Shown here: in pieces, positions 1 through 6,797 of the stretch
Position numbering within the stretch: position 1 is the stretch's first letter
Layout of the letters: every line of letters starts with the position of its first letter
Assembly (NCBI RefSeq): GCF_009649735.1
Contig: NZ_WJNH01000006.1
Span: 125,469-189,468, forward strand
Reading direction: 5' to 3'
Length of the DNA stretch: 64,000 nucleotides
Source of the DNA: Salinibacillus xinjiangensis
GTDB lineage: Bacteria; Bacillota; Bacilli; Bacillales; Alkalibacillaceae
Position numbers and translations under genes: made by a program
Notes under the pieces: generated by a model
Databases searched by the model: none
The model's input: only the letters and a program-made list of their open reading frames with translations
What the model was told of the DNA's origin: nothing

Positions 1-209
1 TTCATTATTTGGAGCAAAAAGGCTGGTTGAAGTCAGAAACCTCTTTGACTGAGTTACTAAATCAGATTGAAAAACAAATTGATTCAAGAGGGCTTGCTTC
101 ATTCACTTCTAGACCGAATGAGCATCCAGGCGAGATCGCACGCCCAAGAAGATTCGAAATCGCCGCCACCCTCAACCGACTCAGAACCGCCCAAGTCCAA
201 ATCCTTTAA
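1..209 (+). CDS. 3' end of an unrecognised gene (5' part outside window)
   Basis: An open frame enters from the left edge and stops at TAA 207-209, giving about 68 residues of a C-terminus. The tail is basic and helical, with the segment ARPRRFEIAATLNRLR near the end. I do not recognise the family. A TTG at 9 could be read as a start, but no ribosome site precedes it and the frame is open upstream, so this is most likely the end of a longer protein. It lies upstream of queG, and a hairpin follows its stop codon directly. Confidence 0.5.
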   Translation, partial: HYLEQKGWLKSETSLTELLNQIEKQIDSRGLASFTSRPNEHPGEIARPRRFEIAATLNRLRTAQVQIL

Positions 210-214
210 CACTC

Positions 215-247
215 TAAAGCAACGGGGGTCAGTCCCCAGTTGCTTTA
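215..247 (+). terminator. Hairpin with GGGGTCAGTCCCC core after the first gene
   Basis: TAAAGCAAC (215-223) pairs perfectly with GTTGCTTTA (239-247). Inside, GGGG pairs with CCCC around the loop TCAGT, with one G/A mismatch between the two stems. It lies 6 bases past the stop codon, where a terminator is expected, but there is no clear T-tract after it. It may therefore be a REP-like palindromic element that serves as an mRNA 3' end. Confidence 0.5.
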
Positions 248-321
248 AAGCAGTAAAGTGGGGGTTGTCTCAGCATGAATGATATAGGTGTTGTAAATTG
301 TTATGGAAAGGAGGGGTTGTG

Positions 322-1464
322 ATGTTTGCTGACCTTAAGCAACAGGTGATCGACCATAGTAAAGAAATTGGTATTGATAAAATTGGATTTGCGTCTGTAG
401 ATGTGTTTTCGACTTTGAAGGAGCGGCTAAAAACACAGCAGGCGTTAAATTACCAGTCTGGATTCGAAAAGGGTACAAATGAGGAACGTACAACCCCAAC
501 CAAGCTTATGCCAGAGGCGCAATCGATTATTTCCATTGCATTGGCCTATCCAACTAAGATTAAGGATGCCCCACGGAATACAAAGGAAGAGCGTCGTGGA
601 CAATTTTGTCGCGCCTCATGGGGAACAGACTATCACCACATTCTTCGTGATCGCCTTGAGAAACTGGGTGAATTTCTACAGGATCAGCATCCAGATGTGA
701 AATACAAAATCATGGTGGATACTGGCGAGCTCGCCGATAAAGAGGTTGCAGCTCGTGCTGGACTCGGATACACAGGAAAAAATACAGTGTTAATCACACC
801 AGAGTATGGCTCTTATGTCTATTTAGGCGAAATGATTACGAACATTCCGTTTGCGCCAGACCAACCTGTTGAAGAGGATTGTGGCGACTGTACACTTTGT
901 CTCGACGTATGTCCAACTGGTGCTCTCGTTCAAGGCGGACAATTAAATGCCCAAAAATGTATTGCTTTTCTAACCCAAACGAAGGATTTCCTTCCTGATG
1001 AATTTCGAGAAAAAATCGGAAATCGTCTTTATGGTTGCGATACCTGTCAGGCAGTTTGTCCGAAAAACAAGGGCAAAAATTTTCATTTTCATACGGAGAT
1101 GGAGCCAGATCCAGATGTTGTGAAGCCGAAATTAAAGCCAATCCTCAAAATCTCAAACCGAGAATTTAAAGAGAAGTTTGGTTTTATTGCTGGCTCTTGG
1201 CGTGGAAAAAAGCCGATTCAACGTAATGCAATTATTGCGCTTGCCAACTATAAGGATCAAACGGCAGTACAGGATTTAATTGAATTAATGAAAAAAGACC
1301 CACGTCCTGTGATTCGCGGAACTTCTGCATGGGCGCTAGGCAAAATTGGAGCGGATGAAGGTCGAAATGCGATTCTAGCCGCCCGAGAACACGAATCCGA
1401 TGAATCTGTACTAGCAGAGATGGAAAAAGGGCTCTCTTTTTTTGATGAGCCGGTTCATAGTTAA
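322..1464 (+). CDS. queG: Epoxyqueuosine reductase QueG
   Basis: QueG catalyses the last step of queuosine synthesis, reducing epoxyqueuosine to queuosine in tRNA, using cobalamin and two [4Fe-4S] clusters. The 380-residue protein has the expected ferredoxin-like cysteines: C187-x2-C190-x2-C193-x3-C197-P and C239-x2-C242-x3-C246-P. A HEAT-like helical tail (about 300-375) matches the long form of the family. I chose ATG 322 because AAGGAGG sits 8 bases upstream; GTG 319 and TTG 298 are in frame but poorly spaced. queF and a queuosine-precursor transporter lie at the other end of this window. A strong terminator follows. Confidence 0.93.
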   Translation: MFADLKQQVIDHSKEIGIDKIGFASVDVFSTLKERLKTQQALNYQSGFEKGTNEERTTPTKLMPEAQSIISIALAYPTKIKDAPRNTKEERRGQFCRASWGTDYHHILRDRLEKLGEFLQDQHPDVKYKIMVDTGELADKEVAARAGLGYTGKNTVLITPEYGSYVYLGEMITNIPFAPDQPVEEDCGDCTLCLDVCPTGALVQGGQLNAQKCIAFLTQTKDFLPDEFREKIGNRLYGCDTCQAVCPKNKGKNFHFHTEMEPDPDVVKPKLKPILKISNREFKEKFGFIAGSWRGKKPIQRNAIIALANYKDQTAVQDLIELMKKDPRPVIRGTSAWALGKIGADEGRNAILAAREHESDESVLAEMEKGLSFFDEPVHS

Positions 1465-1512
1465 TGAAAATCAGCTGCTTAAGAAGGAAATAAGCAGCTG
1501 ATTTTCATTTTA
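1463..1512 (+). terminator. Rho-independent terminator after queG
   Basis: A 19-bp perfect stem (1463-1481 with 1491-1509) overlaps the queG stop codon. The loop is AAGAAGGAA-like and T-rich sequence follows. The A-rich left arm could also work in reverse. Confidence 0.85.
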
Positions 1513-1636
1513 ATCAAATTCACTCCCCTCAAATGATCACTCAGACTGAACTCAACTAAAAACACAACCCCATAGCCATTTCCCATCAATCTTTAGTAAA
1601 ATAAAACCATAAATCAATAAGAGGGAGACTTATTAA

Positions 1637-2164
1637 ATGATTGAAACCTTATACCAAAAGCAAATCCAAACCCCAGTCGGTCCAATGACTATCATTGGCA
1701 ATCAAGACCACATTTACCGGATCGATTACGGAACCATCGATGACCTTCAGGCTGCCTATGAAACATGGACAAATAAGCATTTCACAACGGTAACCATACA
1801 CCAAGCTTCCCCAACAGAATTAAATCACGTAGAGCATCAGCTTAACGAGTACTTTAATGGCGAACGTACGCTTTTTGATTTGTCCTTTCAACCACTAGGC
1901 ACACCATTCCAAGCTAAAGTGTGGAAAGAGCTCTATGAAATTCCCTTTGGAGAAACACGCACCTATAAAGACCTTGCCATTCAAATCGACAAGCCAAAGG
2001 CGGTTAGAGCAATCGGGGGAGCGGTAAACAAAAATCCGTTATCCATTATCCTGCCGTGTCATCGTGTGATTGGTAGTAACGGAAAACTCGTTGGGTACAA
2101 CGGGGGACTAGATAAAAAGCAATTTTTATTACAACACGAAAACATCGCAACACCGGCTCTATAG
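1637..2164 (+). CDS. ogt: Methylated-DNA--protein-cysteine methyltransferase (Ogt type)
   Basis: Suicide DNA-repair enzyme that transfers the methyl group from O6-methylguanine (and O4-methylthymine) to its own cysteine. The 175-residue protein carries the diagnostic PCHRV motif with acceptor Cys141, followed by IGSNGKLVGYNGG, and an upstream FGETRTYKDLA segment of the winged-helix DNA-binding part. The N-terminal 80 residues are the variable ribonuclease-H-like domain. ATG 1637 is preceded by GAGGGAG. It stands alone between the queG terminator and the YhbB-type gene; no SOS or Ada operator is evident. Confidence 0.92.
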   Translation: MIETLYQKQIQTPVGPMTIIGNQDHIYRIDYGTIDDLQAAYETWTNKHFTTVTIHQASPTELNHVEHQLNEYFNGERTLFDLSFQPLGTPFQAKVWKELYEIPFGETRTYKDLAIQIDKPKAVRAIGGAVNKNPLSIILPCHRVIGSNGKLVGYNGGLDKKQFLLQHENIATPAL

Positions 2165-2229
2165 CCCAACTATTTTTTCATGCCATTCCCTCCCCCTTCA
2201 TACAAATGAAAGGAAGGGAGGATGACATC

Positions 2230-3087
2230 ATGAAAAGGCATCTTTTAGAAGAGGAATGGGAGAAAATCATACACGAATCAGAACGGGATTTTGATTGGTG
2301 GAATCGCAAAAAAGAATCCTATGAAAAGCGGGGCGTACAGCTGTTACGAGTGACTGGTGATGGGCAGCCCTATCAACGAATTAGAGCCAGACGTAACGAG
2401 GACGAATTGGACTATACCCTCCATTTACAATATTTATTAAAGCAAGATGACCATACGTATATGGAGGAAGAGATTATTCCTGGAAGGTTCACGCTAAAAC
2501 ATAACCATTTGATTCAACATGATATTACTAACCCACCAAAAGAAAATCAGCGTTATGAATTGAATTTGACTAAAGACCCATCAGACCAAAGTAATGACAG
2601 AGCCTTTAACTACGATCGCCGTAAAGCCGTGCAATATGCCGAACGTTGGTGGAATGGTTACAACCCAGCATATCGAAAATTTGAGGATGATTGTACGAGT
2701 TTTATTTCTCAATGTCTCCGTGCTGGTGGAGCACCGATGTGGGGGGGGCCGAATCGGTCAAAGGGCTGGTGGTACCAAGGCAACAATTGGAGTTATAGCT
2801 GGTCTGTGGCCCATGCTTTACGCTGGTATTTAAGTGGATCGAAACAAGGATTAACAGCCAAGGAAGTGGACCATGCAGAAAATCTGCTACCGGGCGATGT
2901 CATTTGCTATGATTTTGAAGGAGACGGCAGATGGAACCACAACACAATTGTGGTTGCTAAAGACGGAAGGGGAGAGCCACTTGTCAATGCCCATACGGTG
3001 AATAGCCGCCACCGCTATTGGCGCTATGAGGATTCTACTGCCTGGACGCCGAATTGCCAGTATAAGTTTTTCCGTATTGGCGAATAA
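2230..3087 (+). CDS. YhbB-type putative amidase-domain protein
   Basis: 285-residue protein whose second half (about 120-285) matches the putative amidase domain of the CHAP/NlpC-like superfamily seen in B. subtilis YhbB. The likely catalytic pair is Cys155 in DDCTSF and His237 in RWNHNTIV; both motifs and the many Trp residues in between are visible. The N-terminal half is charged and unrecognised. There is no signal peptide, so cytosolic or spore-compartment action is possible. ATG 2230 follows GGGAGG by 8 bases; the earlier in-frame ATG 2206 lacks a good site. The order queG...yhbB-trmL is shared with B. subtilis. Confidence 0.8.
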   Translation: MKRHLLEEEWEKIIHESERDFDWWNRKKESYEKRGVQLLRVTGDGQPYQRIRARRNEDELDYTLHLQYLLKQDDHTYMEEEIIPGRFTLKHNHLIQHDITNPPKENQRYELNLTKDPSDQSNDRAFNYDRRKAVQYAERWWNGYNPAYRKFEDDCTSFISQCLRAGGAPMWGGPNRSKGWWYQGNNWSYSWSVAHALRWYLSGSKQGLTAKEVDHAENLLPGDVICYDFEGDGRWNHNTIVVAKDGRGEPLVNAHTVNSRHRYWRYEDSTAWTPNCQYKFFRIGE

Positions 3088-3134
3088 CATATGGTATAAT
3101 AACCGGAGGAATAGCAACATACGAGGTGATACAG

Positions 3135-3608
3135 ATGGGAATACATGTCGTTTTATACCAACCAGAAATCCCAGCAAATACAGGTAATATTGCACGTACT
3201 TGCTTAGGAACCGATGCATCCTTACATTTAATCCGACCTTTAGGCTTTTCTACCGATGATAAAATGCTGCGTCGGGCTGGACTTGACTACTGGCATGATG
3301 TGAATATCAATTATTATGATTCCATAGAAGAACTATATGAGACATATCCAAAGGGTTCTTTTTACTATATCGAAAACTTTGGTACTAAATTTTACACAGA
3401 TTATGACTATAGTAATCCTGATGAAGATATTTTCTTCGTATTTGGTCGTGAAACCAATGGGATTCCTAAAGAGCTGCTTAAAGGAAAGAAAGACCGTTGT
3501 CTGCGAATTCATATGACCGATAAAATTCGTTCGTTAAATCTTTCTAACACTGCTGCTATTATTGTTTATGAAGCACTTAGACAGCAGGGGTTTCCAAACG
3601 TCCATTAA
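3135..3608 (+). CDS. trmL: tRNA (cytidine(34)-2'-O)-methyltransferase TrmL (CspR)
   Basis: SPOUT-family enzyme that 2'-O-methylates the wobble nucleotide of tRNA-Leu. The 157-residue length and hallmark segments are present: N-terminal YQPEIPANTGNIARTC, FGRETNGIPKELL in the knot, and the C-terminal IRSLNLSNTAAIIVYEALRQ. ATG 3135 is preferred over GTG 3126 because the ribosome site GAGGTG spans the GTG. It starts 47 bases after the YhbB-type gene and is probably co-transcribed. A bidirectional terminator follows. Confidence 0.93.
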   Translation: MGIHVVLYQPEIPANTGNIARTCLGTDASLHLIRPLGFSTDDKMLRRAGLDYWHDVNINYYDSIEELYETYPKGSFYYIENFGTKFYTDYDYSNPDEDIFFVFGRETNGIPKELLKGKKDRCLRIHMTDKIRSLNLSNTAAIIVYEALRQQGFPNVH

Positions 3609-3612
3609 ACTA

Positions 3613-3655
3613 AAAAAACGCCAACACTATGGTATTTAGTGACGGCGTTTTTTCT
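3613..3655 (+). terminator. Terminator shared by trmL and the facing small gene
   Basis: AAAAAACGCC (3613-3622) pairs with GGCGTTTTTT (3644-3653), with an inner CACT/AGTG stem. A-tract and T-tract flank both sides, so it can serve trmL (+) and the convergent small minus-strand gene. Confidence 0.85.
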
Positions 3656-3660
3656 TCATT

Positions 3661-3753
3661 TTATTTCGGCTTACCTGGCTTTGCATCGTATCCAGCAGTA
3701 AAAATAGATACAAGAAATGCTATGCTTACACCAATAATTAATAGTAACTTCAT
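3661..3753 (-). CDS. 30-residue single-span membrane peptide
   Basis: A short open frame encodes 30 residues: hydrophobic N-terminal span MKLLLIIGVSIAFLVSIFTA, then the polar tail GYDAKPGKPK. It has an excellent ribosome site (AAAGGAGG) about 10 bases before the ATG, its own promoter-like sequence (extended TGgTATAAT), and a terminator just past its stop. Together these make it a real gene rather than a chance frame. I do not recognise a family. The span followed by a Lys/Pro/Gly tail suits a small membrane-associated protein or a short signal peptide without a mature domain. Confidence 0.7.
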   Translation of the reverse strand: MKLLLIIGVSIAFLVSIFTAGYDAKPGKPK

Positions 3754-3812
3754 GGTAAATATCCTCCTTTGAAAATACAGAAACTTACCGTATGTAATCG
3801 ATGCTAATTCGT

Positions 3813-3840
3813 ATTATACCAAAAACTACTAGGTTTTGAA
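3813..3840 (-). promoter_or_regulatory. Sigma-A-type promoter of the 30-residue peptide
   Basis: On the minus strand, TTCAAA (3840-3835) and TATAAT (3818-3813) are 16 bases apart. The -10 is extended by TGG. The transcription start would lie about 50 bases upstream of the small gene's ATG. Confidence 0.6.
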
Positions 3841-3978
3841 CATGATTTCATAAAGTTCAGAGATAATTCATGAATTTTTCACAAATGAATTCCTCGTATT
3901 ACCATTCGCATTATTATATACTGTTTACAAACTACCTAGAGATATACATACGAAAATTTATTGGGGAGGTAGGTACAT

Positions 3979-4893
3979 ATGAATATTGTTGTTCTTGGCG
4001 CTGGTGCAGTTGGCGGCTATTTTGGCGGAAAAATTTCTGCAGCAGGTCACCCAGTGCAATTTTTAGTTCGAAAACGAAGGTATGAACAGTTAAAAAATAG
4101 AGGGTTAAAGGTTGAAAGCGTTCATGGTGATTTTTCTATTGAACCGAATTTGATCATAGACCCAAGCGAGGCGGAAAATCCTGATCTCGTTATCCTAGGC
4201 TTAAAAAATTATCACATCGAAGGGGCTATTCCGCAGCTAAAACAGCTAGTGGAAAAAGGGGCAAAAATTTTACCGTTGCTCAATGGCATTGAACATTTAG
4301 ATTTATTAACTGAAGAATTAGGCCAAGAGAATGTTCTTGGCGGCTTGTGCTATATCGAATCCACCCTGAATACAGAAGGGGACATTATTCAAACAAGCTC
4401 CATGCATGATGTGATTTTTGGTCCACTAACGTCAGTAGATCAAGCTTTTCTACAAGAAGTAGAGTCTATTATGAAGCAGGCGGAGTTTAATGTAACTTTG
4501 ACAGATTCTATTTTAGAGGAAATCTGGAAAAAGTTTGTCTTTATCACCTCATTTAGTGGCATCACATCAGCTGTTCGTGCTCCTATTGGAGTAGTAATAC
4601 AGGATCAAGTAGCATCTGAATTTTTACGTGATTTAATTACTGAGGTTTATGAAATTTCAAAAGCACGGAAGATAGCGCTACCTGAAGACACTGTTGAGTC
4701 CGTTATGCAAAAACTCCAAGGAGCTTCACCAAAGTTTACCTCTTCTATGCATCGAGATCTACAAAAAGGATTGCCTTTGGAGTTAGATAGCCTTCATGGT
4801 TATTTACTTAAGCTAGGCAAACAGCATCAAATTGAAACACCAACGTTAAAAGCCATCTATGCATTGTTACATCCATTTAAAGAAGGAGAATAA
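3979..4893 (+). CDS. panE: 2-dehydropantoate 2-reductase (ketopantoate reductase)
   Basis: NADPH-dependent reduction of ketopantoate to pantoate in pantothenate/CoA synthesis. The 304-residue protein begins with the Rossmann motif GAGAVGGYFGG, then has LLNGIEHLDLL, a conserved helix around KKFVFITSFSGITSAVRAP containing the catalytic Lys, and SSMHRDLQKGLPLELDSLHG, the ApbA/PanE C-terminal signature. ATG 3979 follows GGGGAGGT. Firmicutes often carry more than one PanE-like protein, so ketopantoate may not be the only 2-oxoacid substrate. It is monocistronic, with a terminator 6 bases past the stop. Confidence 0.85.
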   Translation: MNIVVLGAGAVGGYFGGKISAAGHPVQFLVRKRRYEQLKNRGLKVESVHGDFSIEPNLIIDPSEAENPDLVILGLKNYHIEGAIPQLKQLVEKGAKILPLLNGIEHLDLLTEELGQENVLGGLCYIESTLNTEGDIIQTSSMHDVIFGPLTSVDQAFLQEVESIMKQAEFNVTLTDSILEEIWKKFVFITSFSGITSAVRAPIGVVIQDQVASEFLRDLITEVYEISKARKIALPEDTVESVMQKLQGASPKFTSSMHRDLQKGLPLELDSLHGYLLKLGKQHQIETPTLKAIYALLHPFKEGE

Positions 4894-4898
4894 TGAAC

Positions 4899-4931
4899 AG
4901 TGAGCTGCCATTGTGGTAGCTCACTTTTTTT
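4899..4931 (+). terminator. Rho-independent terminator after panE
   Basis: AGTGAGCT (4899-4906) pairs with AGCTCACT (4918-4925), followed by a run of T. The stretch to about 5090 holds no further gene that I can see. Confidence 0.85.
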
Positions 4932-5095
4932 AAAGTGGAAGGGCAATTACGAATCTACAAGAGCAATACTCAATTTTTTGGATTAATTAGCTGTTTTCTG
5001 TTTTTAAAAGTACTTCAGAGTTTCCATTCATCCTTAAGAATATCCTTACCGTGGTTTAAAGCTCACCCCTTAGTTTGAACATCCAAACTTATCCG

Positions 5096-5124
5096 TTGAC
5101 AAAATTCTATAAGGCTTTTATAAT
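5096..5124 (+). promoter_or_regulatory. Near-perfect sigma-A promoter of the mhqD-wrbA pair
   Basis: TTGACA (5096-5101) and TATAAT (5119-5124) both match the consensus exactly, with 17-base spacing. So strong a promoter on a stress operon implies tight repression. A candidate operator lies directly downstream. Confidence 0.85.
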
Positions 5125-5142
5125 TGATTTGAATTCGAGATA
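5125..5142 (+). promoter_or_regulatory. MhqR-like operator overlapping the transcription start
   Basis: TGATTTGAATTCGAGATA starts immediately after the -10 box. Its right half, GAATTCGAGATA, is identical to the right half of the palindromic box I know for B. subtilis MhqR (TATCTCGAATTCGAGATA); the left half is degenerate. The position would block RNA polymerase. Assignment rests on motif match plus the function of the genes downstream. Confidence 0.55.
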
Positions 5143-5273
5143 AATTAATTCATAAAATCTAAAATGAAACTAATTGAACCAAATGGACTACACCGAACAC
5201 CAAAGTATGAACACACCAAACATAGAGAAAGATTTAGACATAGAGCACATCCTATTATAAGGAGGACAAACAA

Positions 5274-5882
5274 GTGAAGCATATTTTCCAAAAAGGTTCT
5301 AATCCAGATAAACCAACCCTCTTATTACTTCATGGAACTGGGGGAAATGAACAAGATTTACTTCCACTTGCTACCATGATTGATCAGGAAGCATCTGTGT
5401 TAAGTGTACGAGGAAATGTGTCTGAAAATGGTATGCCCAGATTTTTCCGTCGTCTAGCGGAAGGGGTTTTTGATGAAGAGGATTTAATCAATCGAACCAA
5501 GGAATTACATGAATTTCTTGATGAAGCTTCGCAAGAACATGGCTTTGACCGCAACAACGTGGTTGCAGTTGGATATTCAAATGGGGCCAATATTGCGGGG
5601 AGTCTTTTATTCCACTATAAACAGTCGTTAAGAGGAGCGATTCTTCATCATCCAATGGTGCCAAGGCGTGGTGTTGAACTACCAAACCTTAAAGGTACCC
5701 CGGTCTTTATTGCAGCCGGTAGCAATGATCCAATTTGTTCCCCACAGGAATCAAATGATCTTGAGGAGCTGCTCAAAAATGCGGGTGCTGAGGTAGAACT
5801 CCATTGGGAGAACTTTGGTCATCAGTTAACAAAGGGAGAAGTTGAAGCTGCAACGATTTGGTACAACAAACACTTTGGCTGA
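5274..5882 (+). CDS. mhqD: MhqD-like carboxylesterase / alpha-beta hydrolase
   Basis: Alpha/beta hydrolase of 202 residues in the phospholipase/carboxylesterase family. Motifs seen: oxyanion-hole LLLHGTGGNEQDLLPLA, nucleophile elbow GYSNGAN (Ser102), acid GSNDPICS (Asp152) and His183 in FGHQ. In B. subtilis, MhqD (YodD) belongs to the MhqR regulon induced by methylhydroquinone, catechol and diamide. Here it heads a two-gene unit with a WrbA-type quinone reductase, which supports a role in quinone detoxification. The GTG start is 8 bases after GGAGG. The 5' leader is about 140 bases. Confidence 0.8.
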   Translation: MKHIFQKGSNPDKPTLLLLHGTGGNEQDLLPLATMIDQEASVLSVRGNVSENGMPRFFRRLAEGVFDEEDLINRTKELHEFLDEASQEHGFDRNNVVAVGYSNGANIAGSLLFHYKQSLRGAILHHPMVPRRGVELPNLKGTPVFIAAGSNDPICSPQESNDLEELLKNAGAEVELHWENFGHQLTKGEVEAATIWYNKHFG

Positions 5883-6007
5883 GAATGATTGATCTCATTC
5901 AAGGGGGTGGTCGTCCGTTTAGGAGCAATAAGATACGAACATAAGGAGTAATGATAATGGGCTTATTTAGTAAATTATTCAAAAACACGCAAAAGGAGAC
6001 GATGAAT

Positions 6008-6619
6008 ATGTCAAACGTAAAATTAGCTGTCATTTATTATAGTTCTACAGGTACAAACTACGAGTTAGCTAAGTGGGCTGAAGAAGGTGCAAAGGAAAAT
6101 GGTGCAGAGGTAAAGGTTCTTAAGGTGCCAGAACTTGCTCCAGATGCAGCCATTGATTCTAACCCAGCTTGGAGAGCACATGTGGATGCTACAAAGGATG
6201 TTCCAGAAGCGACTTCTGATGATATAGAATGGGCAGATGCCATTATCTTTAGTGTTCCTACACGTTTCGGTAACATGGCTGCTCAAATGAAGCAATTCTT
6301 AGACCAACAAGGTGGACTATGGGCAAATGGTGCAACAGTAAACAAGGTTGTTAGTGCGATGTCATCTGCATCTAACCCACATGGTGGTCAAGAGGCAACT
6401 ATTCTTTCCCTTTATACATCTATGATGCACTGGGGAGCTGTGATTGCAGCACCAGGTTACTCTGATCCTGTTATCTTTGGTGCTGGTGGAAATCCATATG
6501 GCACAAGTGTAACCCAAGGACAAGATGGTGGCATGGTTGAAGACGTTGAAGCTGCAGTTAAGCATCAAGCAAAACGTACTGTAGACGTTGCGACTTGGGT
6601 AAAAAACGGTAATCAATAA
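6008..6619 (+). CDS. wrbA: NAD(P)H:quinone oxidoreductase, WrbA type
   Basis: Flavodoxin-like FMN enzyme that reduces quinones by two electrons, avoiding semiquinone formation. The 203-residue protein shows the FMN phosphate loop YYSSTGTNYELA, PTRFGNMAAQMKQFLDQ and HGGQEATILSLYTSMMHWG, all typical of type IV quinone oxidoreductases. Two starts are plausible: ATG 6008, with GGAG 9 bases upstream, gives the family-standard N-terminus; ATG 5957, with its own AAGGAG, adds the 17-residue amphipathic extension MGLFSKLFKNTQKETMN. It is co-transcribed with mhqD. Confidence 0.88.
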   Translation: MSNVKLAVIYYSSTGTNYELAKWAEEGAKENGAEVKVLKVPELAPDAAIDSNPAWRAHVDATKDVPEATSDDIEWADAIIFSVPTRFGNMAAQMKQFLDQQGGLWANGATVNKVVSAMSSASNPHGGQEATILSLYTSMMHWGAVIAAPGYSDPVIFGAGGNPYGTSVTQGQDGGMVEDVEAAVKHQAKRTVDVATWVKNGNQ

Positions 6620-6632
6620 ACATAACAAGTGA

Positions 6633-6668
6633 AAGGGAGTTGCTTCCATAGGAGGCAGCTCCTTTTTT
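6633..6668 (+). terminator. Rho-independent terminator after wrbA
   Basis: GGGAGTTGCTTCC pairs with GGAGGCAGCTCC with G-T wobbles around an ATA loop, followed by six T. Confidence 0.8.
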
Positions 6669-6797
6669 GCCATTGGTTAAGCCTCTTTCCTCACGACTTT
6701 TCTATATAATAATTCATCATTAGCTCGTCCTCGACATATATTGTACAAATCGTACAAATCATCGTAAATCTAATATACAAAAATGGGAGGGCGATGA

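Noticed and set aside
1-282. Overlapping 71-codon frame 67-282 near the left edge
   Set aside because: It runs through the hairpin at 215-247 and lacks a ribosome site; the other frame, open from the left edge, is more gene-like.
3870-4085. Short plus-strand frame overlapping the start of panE
   Set aside because: It is Cys/Trp/Ser-rich out-of-frame sequence over the panE Rossmann region.
5911-5950. A separate regulator gene between mhqD and wrbA
   Set aside because: The gap is under 130 bases and contains no open frame with a ribosome site.
6065-6295. Several minus-strand frames inside wrbA
   Set aside because: No ribosome sites, and the plus-strand flavodoxin motifs leave no doubt about the coding strand.
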